Assembly (NCBI GenBank): GCA_963810905.1
Contig: CAWEPG010000018.1
Location: forward strand, 62,001-126,000
DNA from: CAWBAT01 sp963810905
GTDB taxonomy: Bacteria > Acidobacteriota > Terriglobia > Versatilivoradales > Versatilivoraceae
DNA length: 64,000 nucleotides
Direction of reading: 5' to 3'
Shown: positions 1 through 9,593 of the stretch, in pieces
Layout: the number at the start of each line of letters is the position of its first letter
Position numbering within the stretch: position 1 is the first letter of the stretch
Notes under the pieces: model-generated
What the model saw: the letters and a program-made list of their open reading frames with translations, nothing else
What the model was told of the DNA's origin: nothing
Databases searched by the model: none
Position numbers and translations under genes: made by a program

Positions 1-125
1 GAAAGCGGGGTAAATGACTCAAATCGTTTACAAGCCTGAGTAAACGAAATGGCGTCCCGACAATAGGCCGAAATGGCTGGCTGCTGGCAAAACACAATGA
101 CCCAGGTAACGAGGCCTCGCAATTC

Positions 126-1182
126 CTACATTGTGCCTTTATTTCTGATTTCCGTATCCCAGAATTTCATCCATTCATTCGACTTTTCCGCCAAAATCTT
201 CCAATCGAGGGGCATGTGTCGGATCACAGATTTCGTCATCCACTCGGGTAATTTTTCTGGAGGGATGTCCTTACGGCAGGGAATGCGATAAAACTGTTGA
301 GCTGCAAGAATCAGGCTTTCCTGGGTGGTGACGAATTCATAAAACTGTTTTCCCAGTTCGGGATTCTTTGATTTGGCTACGAGAGCGATGCCTTCGGTCA
401 CAATCGGAGTACCACTTAACGGGATGACGTAGGAAAATGGATAATCTGTATCTGGCTCGTTGTAGTTCGATGTCGGGCATATTCCAGAGAGTCACGATAC
501 CCTCTTGTCTCGCCAGTTTTTGGTTCATGAGGGTCATATTGGCAACGTAGTCTTTCGTATTGGCATCCAGTTTCTTCAGCCATTCGTAACCAGGTTGGGG
601 AGAGCCTGAGGGTTGATAAAATCTGAGAATCATAGCGCAAAAGATGGTTCTCATGGTGCCCGAAGCCAACGGGTCTCGCAAAATTATTTTCTTGCGCCAT
701 TTCGGATCCAGCAGATCATCCCAATCTTGCGGAGCTTCGTGCTTCTTAAGCACTGTGCTATTGAAAGCGATGACTTCAGGAGTTTCATAGCTACCATACC
801 AACCATGAGTCGAGCTATGCGAATCTTCCGGTACCTGGTCGGCCCAGCTGGGTTTATACGGCTCGAGCAAACCCTCACCTTGCCCCTGTTCAAAGAGGAC
901 CGAGGGAGCACCCCACCACAGATCGGCTTGGGGATTCTCCTTTTCAGAGCGCAGCCGGTCTAAGACATCCTGACTGCCCATATCCATCCAACGCACATCT
1001 ACCCTCGGGTTCTGCTGCTCAAAAAGATTTTCAAACTCAGTCAGTAACTCTTTGCCATGCGTGGAGTAAACGACCAGAACAGTTTTTGACTTTGTGCTGG
1101 AGACACAACCATGGAGCGCAATGAGCCATAAGGCAACTCCTAAGGTAATCCGCGCAGTGATCCGCAACTTTGTGAAAACCAT
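126..1182 (-). pseudogene. ABC transporter solute-binding lipoprotein (iron/spermidine type), frameshifted
   Basis: This is a periplasmic binding protein of the Fe3+/polyamine ABC family. The N-terminus has a signal peptide ending in a lipobox (LHGC), so it would be a lipid-anchored capture protein. Family landmarks are VVYSTHGKELLTEFE near the start, WWGAPS and the DWDDLLDPKWRKK region. The reading frame breaks near 445-460. Upstream codons read ...GIVTLWNMPDIEL, and the following residues (YPFSYVIPLSGTPIVTEG, then the normal C-terminus to 126) lie in a frame shifted by +1. With the shift removed the protein is about 350 aa, the usual family size. It starts 20 bp after the ArgH-like stop, so the two are probably cotranscribed. 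The permease and ATPase genes are not visible and would lie beyond the left edge. The shift may be a real mutation or a sequence error. Confidence 0.8.
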
Positions 1183-1201
1183 CGATCTCCAATCCGGGTT
1201 G

Positions 1202-2701
1202 TTATAACGAGTTCAGCTGTCCGACGTAGCCCTGCATTGTATGTTCTTGTTTTTGCAGCCAACTCAGGTGGGTATTGAGAATTCGCGTGTGTTGTCTAAT
1301 GTTCCGGTAGACGGCATCCGGTGCTGGGCCTCCAATGATGGTTCTGGATTCGACGAACCGGACAGGGTCAAGAATCTCCTCCATTTGGCCTGGAGAGATT
1401 TGAATCGCTCGCCCCAGCAAAGCATGGCTGTGCTTCTCTGTGAGGCTACAAATTTTTTGCGAATGGGATTCCCCCCTACGCCGCAATGGTGTTTTCTGCA
1501 GCTCAATAGCCACCTGGCTCACAATTTGATGGGAACTTCTGAAGGGCAAGTGGTGATCACGCACGAGCCAGTCCGCTAATTCCGTCAGCGTAATCTCATT
1601 GCCTTTACATTTTGACAGTGCCCGCTCTTTGTTAAACGAAGCGGTACGCAAGACTGCCGCTAACAAATCCAATACGCGAGCCGTATAATCGAAGGTATTT
1701 CGAATTGTTGGTTGAATATCATCTTCGGCATCCACAATATCCCCAAAGGGAGTATTGTGCAGACCTAGAATAATGGCCTGGCATTGTCCCAGAGCACTGC
1801 TCGCCAAAACGCGTAGATGTTCGAGGGCAACGGGATTCCTTTTCTGCGGCATGATGCTACTGCATTGCACAAAACCATCGGATAGCCGGATTAGCTGGCT
1901 GTCCTGTGAACTCCATAACAACATGTCCTGAATGAATCGACCGAGGCTAATCATCAGGGTCGAGACCGCGCAGACACTCTCAATCAAATAATCCACGCTG
2001 GCAATGCAGCCATAAGCATTTTCCAACACTCGATCAAAGCCCAATAATCGGCTGACTAACGCACGATCAATGGGGAAGCCGGTTGTCGTCGCGACACAGG
2101 CACCCAGGGGGCATTGATTCACTGTTTGAAAGGCGTTGACGAAGCGTCGAGAATCCCGTTCCAAGAACTCCACAGCTGCCATGAAATAGTGAGCGAGTGT
2201 GGTGGGCTGCGCCAGCTGAGTATGCGTGACGACCGGGAAAATGGTATCCAGGTGTTGGCGAGACAACTCGATCAAGGCCTCCCGGAGCGTCGCAATTTGC
2301 CGGGCCGAGTGCAAAAGATTCTCTCTTAGCAACATTCGATAGAGGGTGATATCGACGTCGTTCCGGCTGCGAGCCACACTCAAATACCCGGCAATTTCCG
2401 ATCCGCACAGGGTTTCAAGCTGTTTTTCCATGTAGAAATACAAATCTTCTTCGGCGCCCTGATAATCGTAGTTCCGTGCCCATTCATTTTTTTCTCGAAT
2501 TCTAATCAGTGCTCGAAGGATTTTTCGTCCATCAGAACGTCCAATGATTCCACATCTCGTGAGCATGATGGCATGGGCCCGGTTGATCTCTGAGAGCGGC
2601 TTGAAGAAGTAGTGAACTGAATGTCGGAAGTTAGGTTTCAGGACATGTTGCAGGTAAGAGGGGTGAGGGAATCGCGACTTGGGGCCCTTCAGGTTTTTCA
2701 T
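1202..2701 (-). CDS. Argininosuccinate lyase-like protein (fumarase/aspartase superfamily)
   Basis: This is a 499-aa member of the fumarase/argininosuccinate lyase superfamily. Visible motifs are the SRSRNDVD-type loop near residue 110, THTQLAQPTT near 158 (the region of the catalytic His) and the superfamily signature SSIMPQKRNP near 281-290, which carries the mobile-loop Ser. ArgH cleaves argininosuccinate to arginine and fumarate. The N-terminus, however, lacks the usual WGGRF opening of housekeeping ArgH, and no other arginine gene is nearby. Its partner is an ABC solute-binding protein 20 bp downstream, which suggests a paralogue acting on an imported substrate and not a general biosynthetic ArgH. 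That role is inferred. Superfamily membership is secure, the exact substrate is not. Confidence 0.82.
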   Translation of the reverse strand: MKNLKGPKSRFPHPSYLQHVLKPNFRHSVHYFFKPLSEINRAHAIMLTRCGIIGRSDGRKILRALIRIREKNEWARNYDYQGAEEDLYFYMEKQLETLCGSEIAGYLSVARSRNDVDITLYRMLLRENLLHSARQIATLREALIELSRQHLDTIFPVVTHTQLAQPTTLAHYFMAAVEFLERDSRRFVNAFQTVNQCPLGACVATTTGFPIDRALVSRLLGFDRVLENAYGCIASVDYLIESVCAVSTLMISLGRFIQDMLLWSSQDSQLIRLSDGFVQCSSIMPQKRNPVALEHLRVLASSALGQCQAIILGLHNTPFGDIVDAEDDIQPTIRNTFDYTARVLDLLAAVLRTASFNKERALSKCKGNEITLTELADWLVRDHHLPFRSSHQIVSQVAIELQKTPLRRRGESHSQKICSLTEKHSHALLGRAIQISPGQMEEILDPVRFVESRTIIGGPAPDAVYRNIRQHTRILNTHLSWLQKQEHTMQGYVGQLNSL

Positions 2702-2757
2702 GGATTAGTCAAGTGTTGGTGGAGAGGCCAGTCAAACTGCTGAATGCTCCTCTCTTT

Positions 2758-3123
2758 TTACTTCAGTTTTACCGCGACGTCTGTGCCACGAGTGTAATGG
2801 ACAGTGATCATCATCCCCGGCTGAAGCTTTTTCTTCATGAGCTGCTGTTCAACTTTGGGGGAGTAATTAAAGGTTCGGACGTGGTAGATATTATCTTTGC
2901 TCTTGACGGTAATCGCCTTGGGTCCCACTGCGACCACGTATCCCTTAAAACTATCCGTTGGAGGCTTATGTCCGGCAAAAAATGTCTTGGGAGGGACTTC
3001 CAGGAGAGCAGAAAACAAAAGGAAGCAGATAAAGTGAGAAGATATTCGACGACTGGTGATCGTTAATGTCCTATAAGTGGTCAACCTTCGACTAACAGAA
3101 TCTCTCTCGTGCTGGAGCGTCAT
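2758..3123 (-). CDS. Hypothetical secreted or membrane-anchored small protein
   Basis: This 121-aa protein is not recognised. A hydrophobic stretch near residues 28-45 (ISSHFICFLLFSALLEV) follows a basic N-terminus, so it is probably a signal anchor or signal peptide, and the true start may lie inside the open frame. The rest (about residues 55-121) looks like a small beta-rich domain with GYVVAVGPKAITVKSK and a VHYTRGTDVAVKLK ending. That resembles the short OB-like domains of many exported acidobacterial proteins, but I cannot assign a family. It lies 6 bp upstream of the next minus-strand gene's stop, so a two-gene unit is possible. Confidence 0.5.
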   Translation of the reverse strand: MTLQHERDSVSRRLTTYRTLTITSRRISSHFICFLLFSALLEVPPKTFFAGHKPPTDSFKGYVVAVGPKAITVKSKDNIYHVRTFNYSPKVEQQLMKKKLQPGMMITVHYTRGTDVAVKLK

Positions 3124-3129
3124 CGGCCT

Positions 3130-3429
3130 TCAATCGATTTCCTTCTCGTCAATACTGATCTTGAGAGATTTTAGAAATTTAACATCCTGGGAGGTGATAT
3201 CCAGTCGGGCTTCCTTCTCCTGGTCCTTGGAAAACTCCAGCTCTTCAGATGTCTGTTCCTGATGTTTATTGAAGCCAATCGTGGCTTCCAGAACGAGAAA
3301 AACATCGTAACCGGCGCCCCTTATTTGGGTAATGGCATCACTAATCTTGTCAGAGTTAGAAAGAGTATCGTTAATAGCGGTTCCGAGCTCTTTCATGAGT
3401 TCCTTTAAGTTCTCGTCCACTGGTTCCAA
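3130..3429 (-). CDS. Hypothetical small acidic protein
   Basis: This 99-aa protein is rich in Glu, Asp and Lys and is predicted to be soluble. The first 45 residues look like an amphipathic helix (ENLKELMKELGTAINDTL), followed by a short hydrophobic strand (YDVFLVLEATIGF) and a charged tail. No catalytic motif or known family is recognised. It is transcribed with its 121-aa neighbour: the stop is at 3130 and the neighbour's start is at 3123. Codon use and length support a real gene, but function is unknown. Confidence 0.45.
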   Translation of the reverse strand: MEPVDENLKELMKELGTAINDTLSNSDKISDAITQIRGAGYDVFLVLEATIGFNKHQEQTSEELEFSKDQEKEARLDITSQDVKFLKSLKISIDEKEID

Positions 3430-3655
3430 GCGACCCCCACGCCCGGACTTGAATCCCCTTGTATTTCAAGCCCTCTTGAGTTCAGGAAGCCTTCAATTAA
3501 AATTGAATGCATTCGTCTCAAACTGGGGCGATGTTACGCCCATTACCCTGAGAGTGTCAAGGTCACTGCGGTTACTGGCTCGTGAGCATAAAGCCTCCTC
3601 TTGGGGAAGTTATGTTATCATTCTCCGAATTTGAAGATGGGATAGGCCAAGGCAT

Positions 3656-3904
3656 ATGATCAAGCTGTTATTAAATGCTTTTCGTGACCTGATCAAGACA
3701 TTTCGAGTTATTTTTCTGGAGACCATCGGATTGCTTTTTCTTGTCTTCGGAGGAATTATCACTTTCAACGGCTATAAGCAGCTCCGGCGATATCTTGATT
3801 TCGGTGAAATTTCTTTCGTCAGTTTTGTCTCGACGTTGACTTTTGGGTTCCTGATGCTGGCATATGGGATTCATTCCTTTTATCAAGTTCGGAAGATGAA
3901 ATAA
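3656..3904 (+). CDS. Small two-helix membrane protein
   Basis: This 82-aa protein has two clear membrane segments: residues about 16-36 (VIFLETIGLLFLVFGGIITF) and about 50-70 (FVSFVSTLTFGFLMLAYGIHSF). They are separated by a short charged loop with LRRYLDFGE. This layout is typical of the small unnamed membrane proteins often encoded near metabolic genes in Acidobacteriota and Deltaproteobacteria. It lies on the same strand as, and 100 bp upstream of, the methylmalonyl-CoA mutase gene. No enzymatic motif is present, and any functional link to the mutase is only positional. Confidence 0.6.
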   Translation: MIKLLLNAFRDLIKTFRVIFLETIGLLFLVFGGIITFNGYKQLRRYLDFGEISFVSFVSTLTFGFLMLAYGIHSFYQVRKMK

Positions 3905-4004
3905 TCTCCGCTGGTCAGGACCTTGTGTTTGGGTCAAGAGCTTCATATCTTGGCTGTACTGATTCGTCAATTGCTGATCACTCTTGTAAAAACTGTAACC
4001 GGAT

Positions 4005-5597
4005 ATGTCTTACAAACCTGAGGTTCATTGCTCTTCAAGCGAGCGGATAAAACCCTATTGCACGCCCGAAGACCTGGTTGGAATGAACACGGAGAAGGAC
4101 ATAGGGCGGCCAGGAGAATTCCCTTTTACCCGGGGGATTTATCCACTCATGTACCGCGAACGGCTCTGGACGATGCGTCAATACGCAGGATTCGGAACGG
4201 CGGCTCAATCGAACGCGCGGTTCAAATATCTTCTCGAACTCGGACAAACCGGCCTCTCAGTGGCCTTTGATCTGCCCACTCAAATGGGAATGGATGCGGA
4301 TCACCCGATGTCGAAGGGAGAAGTCGGAAGGGTAGGGGTGTCTATCAATAGTTTACGAGACATGGAAACACTTCTGGACGGAATCCCGCTTGACCAAGTA
4401 TCCGTCTCCATGACGATCAATGCGACAGCACCCATCTTGTTGGCGATGGTTATTGCGGTGGGACGGAAGCAGAAAGTCCCGCAGGAAAAGATTTCTGGAA
4501 CTGTTCAAAATGACATTCTCAAGGAGTATGTCGCCCGCGGAACTTACATCTATCCGCTCCAATCCTCATTACGGCTCGCAACTCATGTCATCGCGTATTG
4601 CAGCCAGCATTTGCCTCAATGGAACCCGATTTCGATCAGCGGCTATCACATCCGAGAAGCGGGCTCGACAGCCGTGCAGGAGATGGCATTCACGCTAGCC
4701 AATGCCATTACTTATGTGGACGCAACGTTGCAGATGGGTCTTGAGGTGGATCGTTTTGCCCCCCGCTTGTCCTTCTTTTTTAACGTTCACAACGATTTTC
4801 TGGAAGAAATTGCCAAGTTCCGAGCGGCTCGGAGGCTTTGGGCGAAGACGATGAAATACCGGTTTGGCGCCAAAGATCCTCGATCCTGGCTGTTTCGATT
4901 CCACGCCCAGACCGCAGGAAGTACACTGACGGCCCAGCAACCCGACGTCAATGTCGTCCGTGTCACGCTACAAGCCCTGGCTGCTGTTCTCGGCGGTGCC
5001 CAATCCCTGCACACCAATAGCCGGGACGAGGCGTTGGGACTCCCCACGGAAGAAGCCGCTCGGCTGGCGCTCCGTACTCAACAGGTGATCGCCTATGAAA
5101 GCGGAGTGCCTAGCACAGTGGACCCATTAGGTGGTTCTTACGCCGTCGAAACTCTAACCAATTCCATCGAAGAAGAATGCCAAGAATATCTCGACAAGAT
5201 TGAATCCATGGGCGGTATGCTGGCCGCGATCAACTCCGGGTTTGTCCAAAAGGAGATCCAGCAATCCGCCTATAATTATCAAAAGTCCGTGGAGAATGAA
5301 GAGCGCGTGATCGTGGGCGTCAACCGATTTATCGATGATAACCGCGTGACAATTCCGTTGCATCGGATCGATCCAAAGACCGAGTCGCAACAAATCGAAT
5401 CACTTGAGAGAATCAAACAGGAACGTAATTTTGAAAAGGTTGAAGCCTGTCTCAACCAGATCGAACGGCAGGCTGCCACTCCCGAAAATCTCATGCCAGC
5501 ATTCATTGAAGCGGTTGAGGCTTACGCGACAGTAGGAGAAATTTCCGCCCGGCTGTCCAGGGTTTATGGGGAGTATCGAGAGAGCACAGGCCTCTAG
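4005..5597 (+). CDS. Methylmalonyl-CoA mutase, large (catalytic) subunit
   Basis: This is the 530-aa catalytic TIM-barrel domain of an acyl-CoA mutase, which interconverts methylmalonyl-CoA and succinyl-CoA with adenosylcobalamin. Family blocks are visible in order: the YAGFGTAAQSNARFK and GQTGLSVAFDLPTQMG region (about 65-100), SVSMTINATAPILLAM (about 135), GTVQNDILKEY (about 165), SISGYHIREAGS (about 208), HNDFLEEIAKFRAARRLW (about 263) and the DPLGGSYAVE block (about 372). The chain stops after the barrel and linker and lacks the C-terminal B12-binding domain. The cobalamin subunit must therefore be encoded separately, and it is not in this window. Related mutases (isobutyryl-CoA or ethylmalonyl-CoA type) share this core, so the exact acyl-CoA is not settled. 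Confidence 0.93.
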   Translation: MSYKPEVHCSSSERIKPYCTPEDLVGMNTEKDIGRPGEFPFTRGIYPLMYRERLWTMRQYAGFGTAAQSNARFKYLLELGQTGLSVAFDLPTQMGMDADHPMSKGEVGRVGVSINSLRDMETLLDGIPLDQVSVSMTINATAPILLAMVIAVGRKQKVPQEKISGTVQNDILKEYVARGTYIYPLQSSLRLATHVIAYCSQHLPQWNPISISGYHIREAGSTAVQEMAFTLANAITYVDATLQMGLEVDRFAPRLSFFFNVHNDFLEEIAKFRAARRLWAKTMKYRFGAKDPRSWLFRFHAQTAGSTLTAQQPDVNVVRVTLQALAAVLGGAQSLHTNSRDEALGLPTEEAARLALRTQQVIAYESGVPSTVDPLGGSYAVETLTNSIEEECQEYLDKIESMGGMLAAINSGFVQKEIQQSAYNYQKSVENEERVIVGVNRFIDDNRVTIPLHRIDPKTESQQIESLERIKQERNFEKVEACLNQIERQAATPENLMPAFIEAVEAYATVGEISARLSRVYGEYRESTGL

Positions 5598-5818
5598 TGT
5601 ATGGGTATTCTGCCGCGCTAATTGCCAACGCGTTTCTTGGACTGTTTCAAACAATACAATCCTAGTGATGGCAATTCGCCAAAATTGAATGATCCCTAAT
5701 CTCATAGAGTCGTGAAGGCAACAATTGATTCTAAGTTCCTGGGTTTGTAAAACGTGATCAAATTTTGTCGAAGCATAGTCAGTACAAGTAGTAAAAACCT
5801 TGCCAGGAGACGATACTT

Positions 5819-6304
5819 ATGGTGTCAAAGAAATTACTTTCAATCTTAGGACTTGGGCTCATGTTGTTGATGGTTGGAACACCCTCCAATTCGATTTCAG
5901 CCGAAAAGCCCTCGGTTGAGTACCTGAATTCTCCAGCGACTAAGGCCCTTGGTTTGCCATTCTCAGAAGCCGTTCGAGTCGGCAATATGCTTTATCTTGC
6001 CGGTCAGGTTGGCAACACGCCTGGCAAACTGGAGTTGGTTCCGGGTGGGATTCGGGCGGAGGCCAAACAGGCAATGGAGAACATGAAAGCGATCCTGGAA
6101 CGCAACGGCTCGTCGCTCGATTACGTCGTCAAGTGCACCGTCTTTCTTGCAGACATGAAAGACTGGCCAGTCTTTAATGAGGTTTATCGATCATTCTTTT
6201 CCAGCCATTTTCCGGCGCGAAGCTCACTCGGTACCTCAGGCCTGGCGATTGGCGCGAGAGTGGAGATCGAATGCATCGCGGTTGTGCCGTCCAAAAAGAA
6301 ATGA
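5819..6304 (+). CDS. RidA (YjgF/YER057c) family protein with a signal peptide
   Basis: This 161-aa protein is a RidA-type enamine/imine deaminase fold with an N-terminal Sec signal (residues 1-28, a hydrophobic LSILGLGLMLLMVG core then an AEK cleavage zone). It therefore acts outside the cytoplasm, unlike classic RidA. The domain shows YLAGQVG, the AEAKQAMENMKAILE helix and the PARSSLGTSGLAIGARVEIECIA block, which holds the Arg that binds the carboxylate in active RidA proteins. Cytoplasmic RidA hydrolyses reactive 2-aminoacrylate made by PLP enzymes. The physiological substrate of exported versions is unknown. The gene stands alone on this strand. Confidence 0.9.
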   Translation: MVSKKLLSILGLGLMLLMVGTPSNSISAEKPSVEYLNSPATKALGLPFSEAVRVGNMLYLAGQVGNTPGKLELVPGGIRAEAKQAMENMKAILERNGSSLDYVVKCTVFLADMKDWPVFNEVYRSFFSSHFPARSSLGTSGLAIGARVEIECIAVVPSKKK

Positions 6305-6576
6305 TGAAAACGCCTTGGGCTGCAGATGCTTCTGCGATAGGAGGCAAACGTGGTTGCCAGGCTCTGCAGGAGCTGAAGGCATGGGGTCGCCGATAACCGT
6401 TGAACCCTCGTGAAACCAAGGTCATTCGAGTTGCGTCATCCGAACCTATCAGAGAACAAGTGCAGCGGAAGCCACGGGTCTTCCCTTTTCGGCACAATCG
6501 GTAAGGTCGGACTTAAGTGAGGTCACGGCGCTTTCTCCTTCGATCAACCAACATTCTGTGCAACTGATTCGCCGGC

Positions 6577-9042
6577 CTATTTCATTCTATTAAGCAGCGC
6601 CTTGTAGCGCGGCATGTTGCGGAGCGCCGCTAGATCGTTGTCATTTTCGATCCAGGCCTTTTGCGCAAAACCGTTGTCGATAGCCTTCTCCAGATAAGTT
6701 ATCGCCTCGTCCCTCTTGCCTTCCAGGCTGTAAAGGCATGCGACATTGTAAAGCGTCCCCGTGTCGGTTGGATCGATGGCAACTGCCCGCCTGGCCCAAT
6801 CCAGGCCCTTCTCCTTCTGACCAATCACCATCAGAGCCCCAGCCCCCAGATAGAGCGCCCGTGCATCATCAGGGAATGCGTCCAGCTGGGCTTCGGCAAG
6901 CTCGATCGTCTTTCGGGCGGTTTCCGCAGCTTCCTCCTTTCGGCCTAGGGACATGTAGACGCTGTAAAGGATTGCCGGGCTTTGATAGTCGTCAGGTCTC
7001 ATCTTCATCGCTTGTTCGAATAGATGTGCTGCCTGCTCGCGAAACCCTTGGATGAAACAGTTCCGAGCATAGAAATAATACGCCTCGAAAAGGCGCGGAT
7101 CGAGCCGGATGGCATTCTCAAACTCCAATGCGGCAGCATTGTATTCCTTGCTTAAACTCAGCGCGAGTCCTCGTGAGGCGTGAGACTCCGCCAGATCGGG
7201 TGACAGCTCCAATGCCTTCTTCGAGGCTGAGTTGGCGGTCTCCAGGACCTGGGGAGCGCTATTGCTGTACATGTATTCGAAGGAAGAAACATCGGCCAGC
7301 CCTGCATACGCCAGCGCATAATTCGGATCGAGCTCGCTGGCTTTGAGAAACATCTCTTTGCCACTTCGATAGTTCTTACCGCCACCCAAGTAGAAGTAGC
7401 GGCGTCCTCGCAAGTAGAAGTCGTATGCCTTGGCATCCCGTGTGGGAACTCGTTCGATCGCGTGCTGCTCGTTGGAGGTCAACTTCACCTTGAGCGTGTT
7501 AACAATATTTCGGGAGATTTCATCCTGGATGGCGAAAATATCCTTCATCTCCCGGTCGTACTCCTCCGACCAGAGCGCGCTGCCGTCCGCGGTCCCCACG
7601 AGCTGTACGTTGATGCGAAGTCGGTCTCCTGACCGGCGGACACTTCCTTCCAGGACCGTTGCCACTCCCAGTTTCCTGCCGATCTCTTCCACGCCCAATT
7701 CCTTCCCTTTGAGGGCGAAGACCGTGGTACGTGCAGGTACTTTTAATCCCTGCACCTTCACCAAGGCATTGATTAACTGCTCGGTTAAGCCGTCGCTAAA
7801 GTACTCGTTGTCCGGATTGGCACTCATGTTGACAAAGGGAAGGATGGCGATCGACGGCTTGGCTGCGGAGGTCTTGCTGGCTTCCTGCGGGGAGGGAATC
7901 GCCGGGCTCCGGTCGCGCAAAAAATACTTCGTCAAGAATATTAAGCTTGCCAATGCGATGATGGCCGCGAGAACAAGATACTTCTTCGGAAGGATAGATT
8001 TTTGCAACAACGCCCCAGACTGTTCTCCCGGACCGATAATCATCCCCCCCATGCCAGAAGGGGGTCTTCCACCCCCGCCAGATGGCACGGTGCCTCCCGC
8101 GGAAGAAACGGCCGCTTGGTTGGCGGGTGACCCGACTGCCGTTGTCGATGCGTCTCGCGGGTACGCGCGCGAATCGGAACTGAACCCGCTCTTGAGATCT
8201 TCCAGTTCATTGCGAATCTCCAGGGCCGACTGGTAGCGCCGCCGCGGATCTTTCTCCAGGCATCGCCGGATGACCCAACCCAGGTGACCCGGCAGATCCG
8301 AGCGAAGCTCACTCACAGAAATCGGATGGTCCCGGAGGATCGAAGACGCCAGCTCGGCCGAACTTTCTCCTGAGAAGGGCCGCTTGCCGATGGCCATCTC
8401 ATAGAGAATGACGCCGAGCGAGAATATATCCGACCGGGAGTCCAGCACCTTTCCAGCCACCTGCTCGGGAGACATGTAGGGGATCGTGCCGAGTACTTTC
8501 CCTTCAGCAGTTGCGAGTGTACTGGTGGGGGATTGAGTCTCCTCCACGCTCTCGGCTCCTATCGTCGTTAACTTCGCAAGCCCGAAGTCGAGCACTTTGA
8601 GGCGCCCGTCCTCGGTCACGAACAGGTTGGATGGCTTGAGGTCCCGGTGCACGATGCCTCGCTCGTGGGCTGCGCTCAGGGCCTCGGCAAGCGGGATAGC
8701 AATCTGGAAGATCTTTTCCAAGGCAAGTCCCTTGTCGGGAATTAGCTGGTGGAGGGTTTTGCCGGAAACCAGCTCCATCGTGAGGTAGTGAATCCCTTCG
8801 CACTCTTCCACGGAATGGATGGTGACAATCCCGGGATGATTGAGGGCCGCTACAGCCCTCGCTTCCCGTCGGAACCGCTCCAGCCGGAGCGGGTCGGACA
8901 TGGCTTCCGCTGGGAGAACCTTGAGCGCCACCCGGCGGTTCAGTGACGTGTCCAGCGCTTCGTACACCACGCCCATCCCACCTCGTCCAATTTCTCCGAG
9001 AATTTTGTAGTGCGAAAGGATCTGGCCGGGCGACAGATTCAT
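6577..9042 (-). CDS. Membrane Ser/Thr protein kinase with TolB-like and TPR domains
   Basis: This 821-aa protein has a Hanks-type kinase domain at about 12-275: glycine loop GEIGRGGMGVVYEA, invariant Lys in VALKVLP, catalytic HRDLKPSN, DFG in KVLDFGLAK and the GTIPYMSPEQ activation region. A Gly/Pro-rich linker is followed by one membrane helix near 355 (YLVLAAIIALASLIFLTKYF). After it comes a TolB N-terminal-like domain at about 395-540 (SIAILPFVNMSANPDNEYFSDGL) and then tetratricopeptide repeats to the end (for example YALAYAGLADVS, LAESHASRGLALSLSKEYNAA). This architecture is common and multiplied in Acidobacteriota. Kinase inside and TPR outside implies signal-dependent phosphorylation. 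No partner gene is adjacent and the signal is unknown. Confidence 0.95.
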   Translation of the reverse strand: MNLSPGQILSHYKILGEIGRGGMGVVYEALDTSLNRRVALKVLPAEAMSDPLRLERFRREARAVAALNHPGIVTIHSVEECEGIHYLTMELVSGKTLHQLIPDKGLALEKIFQIAIPLAEALSAAHERGIVHRDLKPSNLFVTEDGRLKVLDFGLAKLTTIGAESVEETQSPTSTLATAEGKVLGTIPYMSPEQVAGKVLDSRSDIFSLGVILYEMAIGKRPFSGESSAELASSILRDHPISVSELRSDLPGHLGWVIRRCLEKDPRRRYQSALEIRNELEDLKSGFSSDSRAYPRDASTTAVGSPANQAAVSSAGGTVPSGGGGRPPSGMGGMIIGPGEQSGALLQKSILPKKYLVLAAIIALASLIFLTKYFLRDRSPAIPSPQEASKTSAAKPSIAILPFVNMSANPDNEYFSDGLTEQLINALVKVQGLKVPARTTVFALKGKELGVEEIGRKLGVATVLEGSVRRSGDRLRINVQLVGTADGSALWSEEYDREMKDIFAIQDEISRNIVNTLKVKLTSNEQHAIERVPTRDAKAYDFYLRGRRYFYLGGGKNYRSGKEMFLKASELDPNYALAYAGLADVSSFEYMYSNSAPQVLETANSASKKALELSPDLAESHASRGLALSLSKEYNAAALEFENAIRLDPRLFEAYYFYARNCFIQGFREQAAHLFEQAMKMRPDDYQSPAILYSVYMSLGRKEEAAETARKTIELAEAQLDAFPDDARALYLGAGALMVIGQKEKGLDWARRAVAIDPTDTGTLYNVACLYSLEGKRDEAITYLEKAIDNGFAQKAWIENDNDLAALRNMPRYKALLNRMK

Positions 9043-9260
9043 AGACTGAGAGGCTCCTTCCCCAAGTAGAATACTACACTCTGTTAGCCTACGTGCGACT
9101 TACGGGGGCCAATCGTCTGATGGCTCCGATGAATAAGGCACAGCCCGAAATCTGAGCTGAAGGCACAGGTTAGCGGGCGGGTACCGCTCTCGATACGTTT
9201 GTACTGAGGTGCACCAGGCCCGATGGAAACGGGACTGGCAGCATAAGGCGGCTAACCGGC

Positions 9261-9589
9261 TCACCAGAAGAAAACAGTTACTATTTTAGTCAGCTCATCC
9301 AGTGGCACATAGCGGAATTTGTAAAAGGCCAGATCTAAAATGAAGTGCTGGAGGGCGCAATCTATCGGATGGCGGCCGACGCGGCATCCATTGGAGGGAA
9401 TCCAACAATCTCGACGCGATACGAGGGCGCGCAGAGCTCCGGTGGCAGCGGGTCTTTGAGCCGGTCCTGACCCGTGAATACAAGTTCTGGGATGTCATGC
9501 AGCGGAATACTGGCCATGCTGGTGCTCGGTGAATGGCTGAAGTGAGCCTCGTTCCCCGTACTAGGAGCTCTAAAAAGCAACCTTTTCAT
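9261..9589 (-). pseudogene. Decayed cassette-like ORF of unknown function
   Basis: On the minus strand an ATG at 9589 lies 5 bases after the attC-like site and opens a 75-codon frame (internal MASIPLHDIPELVFTGQD). It runs to a stop at 9362. In another frame the sequence continues with plausible protein (QHFILDLAFYKFRYVPLDEL) to a TGA at 9261-9263. This suggests one gene of about 110 codons broken by an indel near 9360. I do not recognise the family. Position directly behind a recombination-like site, and lack of its own promoter, fit a promoterless integron cassette. That reading is inferred, and the coding claim itself is weak. Confidence 0.3.
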
Positions 9590-9593
9590 AGCA

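Noticed and set aside
7430..8236. 268-codon plus-strand frame opposite the kinase gene
   Set aside because: Shadow of the kinase coding strand; Ser/Arg-rich with no domain pattern.
9164..9256. A second attC-like site (GGTTAGC ... GCTAACC)
   Set aside because: The inverted ends do not fit the GTTRRRY/RYYYAAC consensus and the arms pair poorly.
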